From Palsa-504 sp963834685 (lineage in GTDB: Bacteria > Actinomycetota > Actinomycetes > Streptosporangiales > Streptosporangiaceae), in assembly GCA_963834685.1 (NCBI GenBank), contig CAWICW010000012.1, forward strand, positions 78,539 through 142,538: DNA of 64,000 bases, read 5' to 3'. Position 1 is the stretch's first letter. Every line of letters starts with the position of its first letter. Shown one piece after another: positions 1 to 8,181 of this stretch. A program made the translations under genes and the position numbers. The notes below the pieces were generated by a model that was given only the letters and a program-made list of their open reading frames with translations, did no database searches and was not told the DNA's origin.

Positions 1-193
1 CCTGGAAGCGGAACTGATCACGCAACTCCGGCGGGACGTCGAAGGTGATGGCCACCGCGTCGTCGGTAAGCCGCTCGATGCTGGCCACGCGGAGCGGGTG
101 GAACACCGAGTGCCGGCGCGGCGCGCTCGTCACGGCGCTTTGCGTGCTCGTCGCAGCGCTTTGCGTGCTCGTCGCAGCGCTTTGCGCGCTCAT
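1..193 (-). CDS. paaE: Phenylacetyl-CoA epoxidase reductase subunit PaaE, N-terminus (partial)
   Basis: Only the first 64 codons lie in the window; the gene continues past position 1. PaaE is the FAD and 2Fe-2S reductase that passes electrons from NADPH to the PaaABC(D) di-iron epoxidase. The start ATG (191-193) overlaps the paaD stop in an ATGA arrangement, so translation is probably coupled. After a low-complexity leader, residues HPLRVASIERLTDDAV and AITFDVPPELRDQF fit the opening beta strands of a ferredoxin-reductase-type FAD domain. The leader holds a 7-residue repeat (QSAATST twice, then QSAVTSA) made by a 21-bp tandem repeat, which is absent from typical PaaE. The call rests on operon position plus this short stretch. 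Confidence 0.85.
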   Translation of the reverse strand, partial: MSAQSAATSTQSAATSTQSAVTSAPRRHSVFHPLRVASIERLTDDAVAITFDVPPELRDQFRFQ

Positions 194-765
194 CACAGGG
201 CTTTGAAGGAGTCGAAGGGCTCGGCGCACGACCGGCAGGTCCACAGCGCCTTGCAGGGGGTCGAGCCGAAGCGGCTGACCTCCCTGGTATCGGGCGAGCC
301 GCAGTGCGGGCAGCGGACCGAGAACGCCAGCTTCACCGGCCCTCCGGCGGCGTGCGCGGCGGGTCCGGGCGGCGCGATCCCGTACTCGCGCAGCTTGCGC
401 CGCCCGGTCTCGCTCATCCAGTCGGTCGTCCAGGCCGGGGCCAGCACGGTGCGGATGCGGACCTGGCCCACGCCGGCCCGGCGCAGGGCGTCCCGCACGT
501 CATCGGCGATGACCGCCGTGGCCGGGCAGCCGGTGTAGGTCGGGGTGAGGTCCACCTCCACGGCTCCGTCGCCGGCCAGCCGCAGGTCCCGGACTATGCC
601 CAGGTCGCCGAGGGTCAGCACGGGGAGCTCAGGATCGGGCACGGCCCGGGCGACGGCCAGTAGCGCGGCGTCGCTTCCGGGGCTTCCGGGGCCTTCGGCG
701 CTTCCAGCGCTTTCGGGGCTTCCGGCGGCGGACTGGGGCTCGGTCCTGGCCTGGTCGTTCACCAC
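193..765 (-). CDS. paaD: PaaD, maturation/assembly protein of phenylacetyl-CoA epoxidase (MIP18/DUF59 family)
   Basis: 190-aa protein. An Ala/Gly/Ser/Pro-rich N-terminal stretch (about residues 10-32) precedes a DUF59 domain with the DPELPVLTLGDLGIVRD signature and a TYTGCPA motif. The last 40 residues form a Cys-rich domain (CPHCGS near its start, then PCKALWTCRSC), the expected extra metal-binding tail of PaaD. Family knowledge: PaaD is needed for active PaaABCE, probably in iron or Fe-S assembly. Its GTG start (763-765, followed by a second GTG) overlaps the paaC stop, and its stop overlaps the paaE start, so it sits in a tightly coupled operon. Function is confident from order and both domains. 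Confidence 0.93.
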   Translation of the reverse strand: MVNDQARTEPQSAAGSPESAGSAEGPGSPGSDAALLAVARAVPDPELPVLTLGDLGIVRDLRLAGDGAVEVDLTPTYTGCPATAVIADDVRDALRRAGVGQVRIRTVLAPAWTTDWMSETGRRKLREYGIAPPGPAAHAAGGPVKLAFSVRCPHCGSPDTREVSRFGSTPCKALWTCRSCAEPFDSFKAL

Positions 766-1520
766 GTCGCTCCCGGGTGCGAGCGGTGCAGGTGCTGCAG
801 CTCGGCCAGCAGGTGCCCGAGGTGCTCGGTATGCAATCCGTCACGGCCGCCGCGGGAGCGCCAGCGCGGCTCAGGTTTGCGGCATGTCGCCTCGTTCAGC
901 ACCGAGGTCACGTAGGCCTCCCAGGCCGGGCGGAGCGCCACGGGATCCGCCGCGGCCTCCGGCAGCTGGCTCGCGGCGTCGGCGGGGTCGAAGAGTTCGT
1001 CGGCGTACGGCCAGACCTGGTCGAGCCCGGCCTGCATGCGCGCGTGGGACAGCTCCGTGCCGTCGCCGAGGCGCAGCACCCACTGGGTGGCGTGGTCGCG
1101 GTGGTAGGCCACCTCCTTGACCGCCTTGCCGGCCAGCCCGGCCAGGGTCGGGTCGTCGCTGCTGAGCAGGGCGGTGTAGAGCTCGTACTGATAGGCGGAG
1201 AAGACCAGCTGCCGCGCCATCGTGACGGCGAAGTCCCCGTTCGGGATCTCGACCAGCTGCACATTGCGGAAGTCCCGGTCGTCCCGCAGGTAGGCTAGGT
1301 CGTCCTCGTCACGGCCGGCGCCTTCGACCGCGGCGGCGTAGCTGAGCAGGGTCCGTGCCTGGCCCAGCAGGTCGAGCGCGATGTTGGCCAGGGCCACGTC
1401 CTCCTCGATCTGCGGCGCGTGCGCCACCCACTCACCGAGCCGCTGGGCCAGGATGAGCGCGTCGTCCCCGAGCGCCAGCGCGTAGGCGGCCAGCGGCGGC
1501 AGCGTCCGGACGCCGGTCAT
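759..1520 (-). CDS. paaC: PaaC, structural subunit of phenylacetyl-CoA epoxidase
   Basis: 253-aa protein of the usual PaaC length. Family role: non-catalytic ferritin-like partner that forms the PaaAC heterodimer and scaffolds the epoxidase oxidising phenylacetyl-CoA to its 1,2-epoxide. Recognisable stretches include LGDDALILAQRLGEW near the N-terminus, DIALDLLGQARTLL, AVTMARQLVFSAYQYELY and KEVAYHRDHATQWVLRLGDGTE, characteristic of PaaC. The ATG (1518-1520) overlaps the paaB stop by 4 bp and the stop overlaps the paaD GTG start. Confidence 0.95.
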   Translation of the reverse strand: MTGVRTLPPLAAYALALGDDALILAQRLGEWVAHAPQIEEDVALANIALDLLGQARTLLSYAAAVEGAGRDEDDLAYLRDDRDFRNVQLVEIPNGDFAVTMARQLVFSAYQYELYTALLSSDDPTLAGLAGKAVKEVAYHRDHATQWVLRLGDGTELSHARMQAGLDQVWPYADELFDPADAASQLPEAAADPVALRPAWEAYVTSVLNEATCRKPEPRWRSRGGRDGLHTEHLGHLLAELQHLHRSHPGATW

Positions 1521-1822
1521 AGGTGCTTCGCTCCTTCGGGCACGTCGTAAAAGGTCGGATGCCGGTAGACCTTGTCCTGCGCGGGGTCGAAGAACGGGTC
1601 CTTCTCATCCGGGCTGTTCGCGACGATCGCGGCCGACGGCACGACCCAGATCGACACACCCTCACCGCGCCGGGTGTAGACGTCGCGCGCGTTGCGCAGG
1701 GCCATCACGGCGTCCGGGGCGTGCAGGCTGCCGACGTGCTGATGGGCCAGGCCGCGCCGGGCCCGGATGAACACCTCCCAGAGCGGCCAGCTCCGCTTGC
1801 TGCTCTCGTTCGCCTGGCTCAT
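1517..1822 (-). CDS. paaB: PaaB, small subunit of phenylacetyl-CoA epoxidase
   Basis: 101-aa protein beginning MSQANESSKRSWPLWEVFIR, with RRGLAHQHVGSLHAPDAVMA and ARDVYTRRGEGVSIWVVPS, all typical of PaaB. Role: bridges PaaAC units and is needed for interaction with the PaaE reductase. The start was set at the ATG at 1820-1822, which overlaps the paaA TGA (ATGA). The same frame stays open further upstream, but that sequence is inside paaA and gives non-PaaB residues. The 101-aa size matches the family. Confidence 0.95.
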   Translation of the reverse strand: MSQANESSKRSWPLWEVFIRARRGLAHQHVGSLHAPDAVMALRNARDVYTRRGEGVSIWVVPSAAIVANSPDEKDPFFDPAQDKVYRHPTFYDVPEGAKHL

Positions 1823-2835
1823 GATGCGCGCGCCTCGCCGAGTTCTCGCTGAGCGTGCTTGTCCGCGTGCTCGTGTCTGTCCGCGTAGGCCTGGGCCGCC
1901 TCGCGGACCCAGGCGCCGTCGTCGTGGGCCTGGCGGCGGCGGCGCAGGCGCTCGGCGTTGCACGGTCCGTCGCCGCGGATGACGCGGGCGAGCTCATCCC
2001 AGTCGATGGCGCCGAAGTCGTAGTGGCCGCGCTCGGCGTTCCAGCGCAGGTCCCCGTCGGGAAGGTTCAGGCCGAGGACCTCGGCCTGCGGGACGGTCAT
2101 GTCGACAAAACGCTGGCGCAGTTCGTCGTTGCTGAACCGCTTGATGCCCCAGGCGGTCGACTGGGCCGAGTGGGACGATGCCTCGTCCGGGGGGCCGAAC
2201 ATCATCAGCGACGGCCACCAGTACCGGTTCACCGCATCCTGGGCCATGGCCTTCTGGCCGGGTGTTCCGTGCGAGAGGGTATGCAGGATCTCGAACCCCT
2301 GGCGCTGGTGGAACGACTCCTCCTTGCAGATGCGGACCATGGCCCGGGCGTACGGGCCGTAGGAGCAGCGGCACAGCGGCACCTGGTTCATGATGGCCGC
2401 GCCGTCCACCAGCCAGCCGATTGCGCCGACGTCGGCCCAGTTGAGGGTCGGGTAGTTGAAGATGCTGGAGTACTTCTGCTTCCCGGTGTGCAGCAGGTCG
2501 AGGAGTTCCTCGCGATCGATGCCGAGCGTCTCGGCGGCGGAGTAGAGGTACAGGCCGTGGCCAGCCTCGTCCTGGACCTTCGCGATCAGGATGGCCTTAC
2601 GGCGCAGGCTGGGCGCCCGGGTGATCCAGTTGCCCTCGGGCTGCATGCCGATGATCTCGGAATGAGCATGCTGGGCGATCTGCCTGATGAGCGTCTTGCG
2701 GTACGCGTCCGGCATCCAGTCGCGGGGCTCGATGCGCTGGTCGGCGGCAATGAGCTGGTCGAAGCGCCGCTGGGCGTCCTGGTCCTGCGGGCCGCCCGGG
2801 CCGCTTGCGGTGCCGGGATCGTAGTTGCCGTACAC
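1819..2835 (-). CDS. paaA: PaaA, catalytic di-iron subunit of phenylacetyl-CoA epoxidase
   Basis: 338-aa protein from the GTG at 2833-2835. This oxygenase subunit uses O2 to epoxidise the ring of phenylacetyl-CoA. The two ExxH-type iron-ligand motifs are visible as DEAGH (about residues 89-93) and EESFH (about 172-176), with family stretches IEPRDWMP, HAHSEIIGMQPEGNWITRAP and NQVPLCRCSYGPY. The GTG start is chosen because GGGAGG lies 5 nt upstream; an in-frame TTG at 2889 would place the operator inside the coding region and adds non-family residues. First gene of paaABCDE, with a PaaR-like operator 38 bp upstream. Confidence 0.96.
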   Translation of the reverse strand: MYGNYDPGTASGPGGPQDQDAQRRFDQLIAADQRIEPRDWMPDAYRKTLIRQIAQHAHSEIIGMQPEGNWITRAPSLRRKAILIAKVQDEAGHGLYLYSAAETLGIDREELLDLLHTGKQKYSSIFNYPTLNWADVGAIGWLVDGAAIMNQVPLCRCSYGPYARAMVRICKEESFHQRQGFEILHTLSHGTPGQKAMAQDAVNRYWWPSLMMFGPPDEASSHSAQSTAWGIKRFSNDELRQRFVDMTVPQAEVLGLNLPDGDLRWNAERGHYDFGAIDWDELARVIRGDGPCNAERLRRRRQAHDDGAWVREAAQAYADRHEHADKHAQRELGEARAS

Positions 2836-2870
2836 GGCGCCCTCCCGTCTCTCACTGCGCAGGCTACTCT

Positions 2871-2888
2871 TTACCGAACGTTCGGTCA
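2871..2888 (-). promoter_or_regulatory. Palindromic operator upstream of paaA (PaaR-like)
   Basis: Perfect 14-bp palindrome ACCGAACGTTCGGT at 2873-2886, 38 bp before the paaA start. It fits the ACCG-NN-CG-NN-CGGT core known for the TetR-family phenylacetate regulator PaaR of Corynebacterium, which is released by phenylacetyl-CoA. Inference: the operon is repressed at this site until phenylacetyl-CoA accumulates. No paaR gene is in the window. Confidence 0.7.
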
Positions 2889-3609
2889 ATAAATCGGCTG
2901 GTCCGCGGGTCGCTCGGTAAGCCAGCCCCAGTCAAGCGATAACCCATCGACCATAGCTGCCGGTCAGCTATGCGGCCCCAAGCCCCGCTCGCGGCTGAGC
3001 TAGCGGTCGTTTCCGCGGCCGCGGGCGGAATGATCGTCCGCGGCCGCGTGCTAGCAGTCCGGCCGAAACCACCTGATCGGCGCGGGGCGATAACCCGGCC
3101 CGCTGACACCGGCGGCGCATGACCAGAGCAGGCACCGGCCGCACCGCCAGCGCCAGAACTCCCCGATCTGGGCGGCCCATACGATGATCGCCCGACCACT
3201 GCATGCCGCCCCGTCCGGCCTGATGAATATTTTGCATCGCCGTGCTGCCCGGAGAACGCCCGCTCATGCATGTTATGGAGTATTGCGTCCGGCGGTATAT
3301 CTATTCACGAACTGGAATACTTACCCATGCTTTCTCGATCCTGCCGACGATTACCGTGCAGCCTTTTCCATCATTTTAGTAGGGAATCAGATCGACTCGG
3401 CGCGCCTGATTTCTGAACGCCCGACGTTGACGGCGCCACGCATATTGCCTGGTTCTGGCGTGGGCTCTGGCCGGGTGGGCTAGCTGATGAAGCATTGCTC
3501 ACGAGGGCTGGCGGGCTGGTGGGCGCCCCGGGTGGGGATGGGCAGCGCCGGATGCCGGGATCATGGCCTGGACGATCTGGTTGAGGGTTCGGATGCGCGG
3601 TTCTCCCGG
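2889..3609. other. Intergenic region with a dispersed repeat copy
   Basis: No convincing gene. Open frames here have unnatural residue composition and no start context. The region holds repeat copy A (3278-3394), which is AT-richer than its surroundings. The right part (3395-3609) leads into a HEAT-repeat gene relic. Confidence 0.5.
3278..3394. repeat. Dispersed 117-bp intergenic repeat, copy A
   Basis: From GAGTATTGCGTCCG to GGGAATCAGATCG this stretch matches 14931-15048 with only a handful of substitutions and one 1-bp indel; the central ~60 bp (CCATGCTTTCTCGATCCTGC and onward) is identical. A third, diverged and shorter version is at 25453-25489. All three lie between genes and end at the same AATCAGATCG boundary. 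It encodes no recognisable protein in any frame. It could be a relic of an insertion-sequence end or a small non-autonomous element. Confidence 0.85.
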
Positions 3610-3985
3610 CTAGTGAGCACCATCGGTTACCTTGCCGGTCCGGCGGTAGCGGGCGAGGGTCTTGCGGACCCGCCGGTGACTCCCCGCGTCCAGGTCGTTG
3701 TGGCGGGACTCCAGGGCCTGGATCACAGCCGGGACCCGGGACGCGGGCGTGCTGTCGGTGATGGTGTGGAGCACGTCGCCGCGGACCTGTGGATCGGGAT
3801 CCCGGCCAGCTCGAGTAACCTCGTCCACACCCGGTCGTCGTCGGCCGGACGTGGCAGGTGCACAGGTTCCTGCACGCGAGCTGGCGAGCCCGGCTCTCCT
3901 CGCTCCGGGACAGCTCCAGCAGTGCGTCGATGGCATCCTCGGCTGTGCGTCCCTCGCCGGCCGGCAGGCCGACCTGCCTTCTCAG
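3610..3985 (-). pseudogene. HEAT-repeat protein relic (several frameshifts)
   Basis: Read on the minus strand, three frames together give one continuous HEAT-repeat-like protein. About 3985-3850 encodes AGEGRTAEDAIDALLELSRS and then RQLACRNLCTCHV; another frame gives RPADDDRVWTRLLELAG; a third (about 3800-3610) gives DPDPQVRGDVLHTITDSTPA then SRVPAVIQALESRHND and RRRVRKTLARYRRTGKVTDG-like sequence. The segments join in order at about 3850 and 3800, as in actinobacterial HEAT-repeat proteins of unknown role. With at least two frame breaks in under 400 bp and no intact start, it is probably dead. Confidence 0.7.
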
Positions 3986-4410
3986 CGATCTTGCTCCACC
4001 GTCCCACTGTCCAGACGATAGCGCCGGCCGGGTGCCCGGACCACGGAGTATCCCGCCAGCTGGCGGAGGCTTCGACCCTTGACTTCACCGGGTCACCCGA
4101 GGTGGCCAGGCAGACTGGGACAGCCGCGGGCGGCCCGCTTAAGCGGCTCACGCCGGAACTCGGCGGCAAGCCGGAATCAGCTGGCCGCCGGATCCGCATG
4201 TGCGTGCGCAGTGGCCAACCCGCTGCTAAAGATCCGCAACGGCATGCGGACTGTCCGCCCATGAAGGGATCGGCGATCTGGTCGCGGAACGCGTCCGGGT
4301 TGCATCAGCATCCGCCGGCACAGCGGCGTGGATCACGACGAAGTGGCGTGGAGAATCACCGGCGGTAAGGTCGCCTGGTTCACCGGACCCCGGCAGCGTC
4401 GTCTTGTCGC
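3986..4410. other. Intergenic region, no feature recognised
   Basis: About 425 bp between the HEAT relic and the DUF2127 gene. Open frames exist on both strands but none resembles a protein family or has a ribosome-binding site. It may contain the eroded 5' part of the HEAT-repeat relic. Confidence 0.4.
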
Positions 4411-5247
4411 TCACGCCGTTCGGTCAGGTGAGTCGCCGGGCCGCTGAACTGGGGCGCCAGCCCGCTGGCCATGGCCGGGCTGGCCAGCGGATGCCGCGGC
4501 GAGCGCGGCCTGCTCCACCTCGATGACGGACTCCCCGCGCAGCCTCGCTTCGTAGGCCCTTTTGCCACCTCGGATGCCGAACAGCCGCTTCGTCCAGACC
4601 AGGTAGATGACAAGCAGCAGGTTCACCACGAACGCAGCGACTCGCAGCCAGGTGATCTTCACGGTCAGGTCGTAGACCTCGTAAGGCAGGAAGATCGAGG
4701 TCGCCACCATGGCGAAGTACTCCCCCCATCGCTTGGCCAGCCACAGCCCGATGCTCTCCACCAGCTCGATAAGCGCGTAAACGGCCAGGCCGATTGCCAG
4801 GTAGGTGAGCGTCCGCGAGTCGAGGGTGAACGAATGCTGGATCAACCCGAGCAGCTTGGAGTGGATGACGTTAAAGCCGAGGTCCCGGTACAAGGCGCGG
4901 ATGGCAGGCAGGTCGTTGCTGAACGCCTGCTGGATGCCAGCCCGGTCATACCGGAACCGCCATACCCCGTAGGCTGCGCCGCCGAAGATCAGGAAGCGAA
5001 GGAACCGCTCCACCGCGAATACGCGCAGGATCAGCGCGCTGCGCAGTTCCTTGCCCCGGGGGATCAGCGGCGCCGCGGCGGTTGGCCCGCTGCTGTGCTG
5101 CCCGTCAGTCACGAAGGCGCCGCAGCGCAAGCACCGCCACGCCGTCCCGTCGGCGGTCTGTGCCATCAGCCGGTCCCGCAGCTCCGGCTCATCCGGCGCG
5201 TAACTAACGTGCCCCTTGCGGGCGCAGCCGAACAGGCTCCAGTCCAC
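4411..5247 (-). CDS. DUF2127-family integral membrane protein
   Basis: 278 aa. The N-terminal ~50 residues carry a zinc-ribbon-like pair (GCARKG near residue 7, then WRCLRCGAFV at about 37-46). The rest is DUF2127: a hydrophobic segment at about 80-100, then LGLIQHSFTLDSRTL, TYLAIGLAVYALIELVESIG, LWLAKRWGEYFAMVATSIFL and PYEVYDLTVKITWLRVAAFV, followed by a last membrane helix and a basic stretch. Function of the family is unknown. The GTG start (5245-5247) has no Shine-Dalgarno; TATCCT seven bases upstream could be a -10 element, making the mRNA leaderless. The C-terminal ~40 residues are low complexity. Confidence 0.85.
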   Translation of the reverse strand: MDWSLFGCARKGHVSYAPDEPELRDRLMAQTADGTAWRCLRCGAFVTDGQHSSGPTAAAPLIPRGKELRSALILRVFAVERFLRFLIFGGAAYGVWRFRYDRAGIQQAFSNDLPAIRALYRDLGFNVIHSKLLGLIQHSFTLDSRTLTYLAIGLAVYALIELVESIGLWLAKRWGEYFAMVATSIFLPYEVYDLTVKITWLRVAAFVVNLLLVIYLVWTKRLFGIRGGKRAYEARLRGESVIEVEQAALAAASAGQPGHGQRAGAPVQRPGDSPDRTA

Positions 5248-5530
5248 GTCTTGAGGATAGGCCCCCCTGGACGCCGCGCCCCTGCCGCAGCGCCACCGGG
5301 TCGGAAACGCTCGATGCCGCCGGACATGGCCGCCACCTGCGCGGCCCCAGAACTCAGTCGAGAGTACCTGACTGGGCTCCTATCCCCGGCGCCTCATAAG
5401 CACGGAATTCCCAGATCCGCACGGTCTTGGTCTTGATCGGCACCCAGCCCGACGTCCGCGCAGATCGGCGGGTGGGCGCGCGGCCCGTCAAGGAGCATCG
5501 GTCTGCGGTCATGCATCGGTGCGGCGGCCC
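5248..5530. other. Intergenic region, nothing recognised
   Basis: About 280 bp between the DUF2127 gene and the 3' end of the aminotransferase gene. No coding signal, RNA gene or clear hairpin was seen. Confidence 0.4.
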
Positions 5531-6880
5531 TCACGCGACGGCTTCGGTGAACTCCCCGATCGCGTCGAGGTACGTCTCCACGTCCTGTGACGTGTGCGCG
5601 ACCGAGACCGTCGGCCCGAGCCACCAGCCCGACTCCCATACGCCGCGGTTGGCGAGGAACAGCCGGATGAGCGCACGCAGGCCGGGGTCGTCGGTGTCCC
5701 GGGCGCCGCGGGCATCGCGCGGAGGTTGCGGGCTGAAGAAGTAGAAGGCGTGTGAGCCGTGGACGTTGACCGACCAGGGCAAGCCGGCCCGGTCGATGTG
5801 GGCCCGCAGCCCTTCCGCGAGCTTGTGGCCCAGCCTCGCCGTGGTGATGAACGCCTCCGGCGTCAGCACCTCGGTGAGGGCGGCGCGGGCGGCGGCCATG
5901 GACAGCGCGTTGGCGAATAGCGTGCCCCCGGTGGCCACCTCGTCGTAGGCGATCCCAGATACGGCCGCCCCGGCTGCGGGCGGACGCAGCACCTCAGCCA
6001 CCTCGTCCGTCATCCCGTACGCGCCCAGCGGCACCCCGCCGGCGATCGACTTTCCGACTGTCAGCAAGTCCGGTTCCAGACCCCACTCCGAACTCAGCCC
6101 GCCGTGCGCGGTGACCAGCGTGTGAGTCTCGTCAATGGCCAGCAGCGTCCCGTGGCGGCGGGTCAGCTCGCGCAACCCGTCGTGGAATCCCGGGCCAGGC
6201 AGCAGGAACCCCGCATTGGTCATCGCCGGCTCTGTCAGCAGCAGCGCCACGTCGCCGGGCGCCAGCGCACGCTCGACCGCATCCAGATCATTGAACGGCA
6301 CGATCCGAAGATTGGCCGTGACCTCGGCCGGCAGGCCGGTGTACTCAGGCAGGACCCTGCCGTCGTCGACGATACCCAGCGTCGGCTCGAGGTGGCCGTG
6401 GTACTTGCCGTCGAACACGGCGACCTTCTCACGGCCGGTCCGGACCCGCGCGATCCGCACGACCTCGGTGTTGGCTTGCGTCGCCGACAAAGTGAACTGC
6501 CACCTGGCCATCCCGTACCGCCGCGCCAGCGCCTCGGCCACGACCAGCGCGTCCTCGGAGGGCAGGAGGAACTGGCTCCCCGCCGCGACCCGCTCGCAGA
6601 CGGCACGGACGACCGGCGCGGCAGCGTGCCCGCAGAAGGCGCTCAGGTCCGCGACGTACATGTCCACGTACTCGTGGCCGTCAAGGTCCCAGAACCGGGA
6701 CCCTGCCCCGTGCGACACCCACAGCGGCGGATGATCGTACAGCTCCTCCATCCACGACATCGGGACGCCACGCGGCATCGTCCCGGCGGCGCGCGAGGTC
6801 GCTTCCATCGAACGAGGGCGGCCGTCCCGGAACCATTTCCTCTCGGCGGCGGCAAGTGCCTCGACCTTGGCCTGATCCAT
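5531..6880 (-). CDS. PLP-dependent class III aminotransferase (glutamate-1-semialdehyde aminomutase-like)
   Basis: 449 aa, fold-type I PLP enzyme of aminotransferase class III. Signatures: HPPLWVSHGAGSRFWDLDGHEYVD at the substrate end (two pieces), SATQANTEVVRIARVRTGRE for phosphate binding, VFDGKYHGHLEPTL, LLAIDETHTLVTAHGG (Asp for pyridine nitrogen) and LTVGKSIAGGVPLGAYG with the Schiff-base lysine. The motif set resembles glutamate-1-semialdehyde aminomutase and related aspartate/omega aminotransferases, but it is not the housekeeping HemL; there is no heme operon around it and the substrate is unknown. Start placed at ATG 6878-6880 with AGGGGG upstream; a GTG 18 bp earlier is possible. 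Monocistronic as far as can be seen. Confidence 0.9.
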   Translation of the reverse strand: MDQAKVEALAAAERKWFRDGRPRSMEATSRAAGTMPRGVPMSWMEELYDHPPLWVSHGAGSRFWDLDGHEYVDMYVADLSAFCGHAAAPVVRAVCERVAAGSQFLLPSEDALVVAEALARRYGMARWQFTLSATQANTEVVRIARVRTGREKVAVFDGKYHGHLEPTLGIVDDGRVLPEYTGLPAEVTANLRIVPFNDLDAVERALAPGDVALLLTEPAMTNAGFLLPGPGFHDGLRELTRRHGTLLAIDETHTLVTAHGGLSSEWGLEPDLLTVGKSIAGGVPLGAYGMTDEVAEVLRPPAAGAAVSGIAYDEVATGGTLFANALSMAAARAALTEVLTPEAFITTARLGHKLAEGLRAHIDRAGLPWSVNVHGSHAFYFFSPQPPRDARGARDTDDPGLRALIRLFLANRGVWESGWWLGPTVSVAHTSQDVETYLDAIGEFTEAVA

Positions 6881-7231
6881 CCCGGGACCCCCTGCCACGC
6901 TGCCTTGATCGTCGGTGGCAGTCTGGACCCCGGCCCGGCTCCCGTCAACAACGACGCTCGCCCGAGTTGATCTGCGCTTCCGCGGCCGCCTATCTCGCGT
7001 GGATCGGCGGCTGGTCAGTAGCGGTGGCGCGCGGCTCGGCAGCCGGTGGGTTGATCTGTGCTTGACATGCCGGGTGACTTGGAACGGCGCACCGATGAGC
7101 GGGATGATCTGAACGCTCGTCCTGCGGCATCAGTTGGCGGGCCGTTCAAGTCGGCGTGGTCCAGCCGGTCGCGCGGTGTCGGCGGGGAGCGTCTTCATGG
7201 TGACGTAACTGGTCACCATGGCCACGCCGGG
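6881..7231. other. Intergenic region with an inverted repeat
   Basis: About 350 bp without a recognisable gene. It contains a perfect inverted repeat at 7197-7219, next to a truncated PLP-enzyme fragment. Confidence 0.4.
7197..7219. promoter_or_regulatory. Perfect inverted repeat, possible operator
   Basis: ATGGTGAC and GTCACCAT, 8-bp arms separated by 7 bp (GTAACTG). Size and symmetry fit a dimeric repressor site. It lies just before the 5'-truncated trans-sulfuration fragment, so it may be an orphan operator left by a deletion. Confidence 0.35.
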
Positions 7232-7555
7232 CAGGCTGGCCACTGGCCCTGGTATCGGCCGGAGACCACGTGATCGGGCAGAAATCCACCTACGGCGGGA
7301 CGGCGTCAGTGCTGCTGAACCTGCTGCCGCGGCTGGGCGTGTCGGCCACCCAAGTGGACCAGACCGACCCGGAGGCGTTCGAGAAGGCACTGACCCCGCA
7401 GACCCGCCTGATCCTGGTGGAATCGCCGAGCAATCCGCTGTTGCAGGTCACCGACCTGCGCGCCGTCGCGGCCCTGGCCCGCGCGCACGGCGTGCTGACC
7501 ATGGCGGACGACACCTTCGCCACTCCGGTCAACCAGCGGCCGGCGGAACCTGCTG
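7232..7555 (+). pseudogene. Internal fragment of a Cys/Met-metabolism PLP enzyme (trans-sulfuration family)
   Basis: About 105 codons similar to the middle of cystathionine gamma-synthase/methionine gamma-lyase proteins: LALVSAGDHVIGQKSTYGGT then ASVLLNLLPRLGVSATQVDQ, TRLILVESPSNPLLQVTDLR, ALARAHGVLTMADDTFATPVNQRP. Full-length enzymes are near 400 aa and continue with the PLP-lysine motif; here both the N-terminal ~90 residues and everything after NQRP are missing. At about 7555 the sequence changes abruptly into the opposite-strand SDR fragment. Clearly a relic. Confidence 0.85.
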
Positions 7556-7759
7556 CTCGTCGGTGACATCGGCGCAGAAGCCCTCGGCCGTGCCGCCATC
7601 GTCACCGATGGCGCGGCCGAGGGCAGCGACCTGTTCATCGCCGGGCCGGCCATTGACCGCGACGGCGAAACCGTCACGCGCCAGCCGCCGGGCGATCACC
7701 GCCCCCAGCCCCCGCGAGCTGCCCGTCACCAAAGCGACGCGCCCATGCGACACTGCCAT
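7551..7759 (-). pseudogene. N-terminal fragment of a short-chain dehydrogenase/reductase
   Basis: Begins at ATG 7757-7759 (MAVSHGRVALVTGSSRGLGA), a normal SDR start with the TGxxxGxG cofactor motif, and runs through GFCADVTDEQQV, about 68 residues. The catalytic Tyr/Lys half is missing. The break coincides with the broken end of the trans-sulfuration fragment, so the two genes were cut and joined 3' end to 3' end, most simply by deletion of intervening DNA. Confidence 0.85.
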
Positions 7760-8181
7760 GCGGTGATGATCCCACTCCGCTCACCGCGCCGGGCCGACAC
7801 GGAAAATGCCGCGAAAGGCGCGCTCCCGTTGACGAGCATCGACTAACCATGCGCGGCCCGCACCATAGCGGCGGAACTGACGCTCAGCCCAAGTCCAGAG
7901 TCGATCACATGCCGTGAGCAGCACCGCCCGGCTATACGTTACCGAGCGCTTAATACACGGGTGATCCGTGTCGCTCCAGTGTTCTTGCGTCACAGGCTGG
8001 GATGGTGCAGATTGCCCGATTCTGTCTCGTCGCTGGCGTGACTGCGCCGACTGGATCTGCATCGCTAGGCCCCGGCTACGCAGGAACCCGTCCTTGGCCC
8101 GTGTCTGCAGGCCGACAGCGCCAGAGGGCGAACCGCAGGCACATGACAGGCGCTGCTGACCCCTCTGGCAGACTGCGATGA
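7760..8181. other. Intergenic region, no gene recognised
   Basis: About 420 bp. It includes an AT-rich patch (GTTACCGAGCGCTTAATACA around 7938-7957) and GCAGATTGCCCGATTCTG near 8008-8025, a motif resembling others between genes in this window. No coding signal is convincing. Confidence 0.35.

Noticed and set aside
1819..1963. Longer PaaB starting at 1963
   Set aside because: The added 47 residues are Arg/Pro/Ala-rich and overlap paaA; ATG 1822 gives the family-sized protein with an ATGA overlap.
2836..2889. TTG start for PaaA, 18 codons upstream
   Set aside because: It would put the operator inside the gene and lacks a ribosome site; GTG 2835 has GGGAGG upstream.
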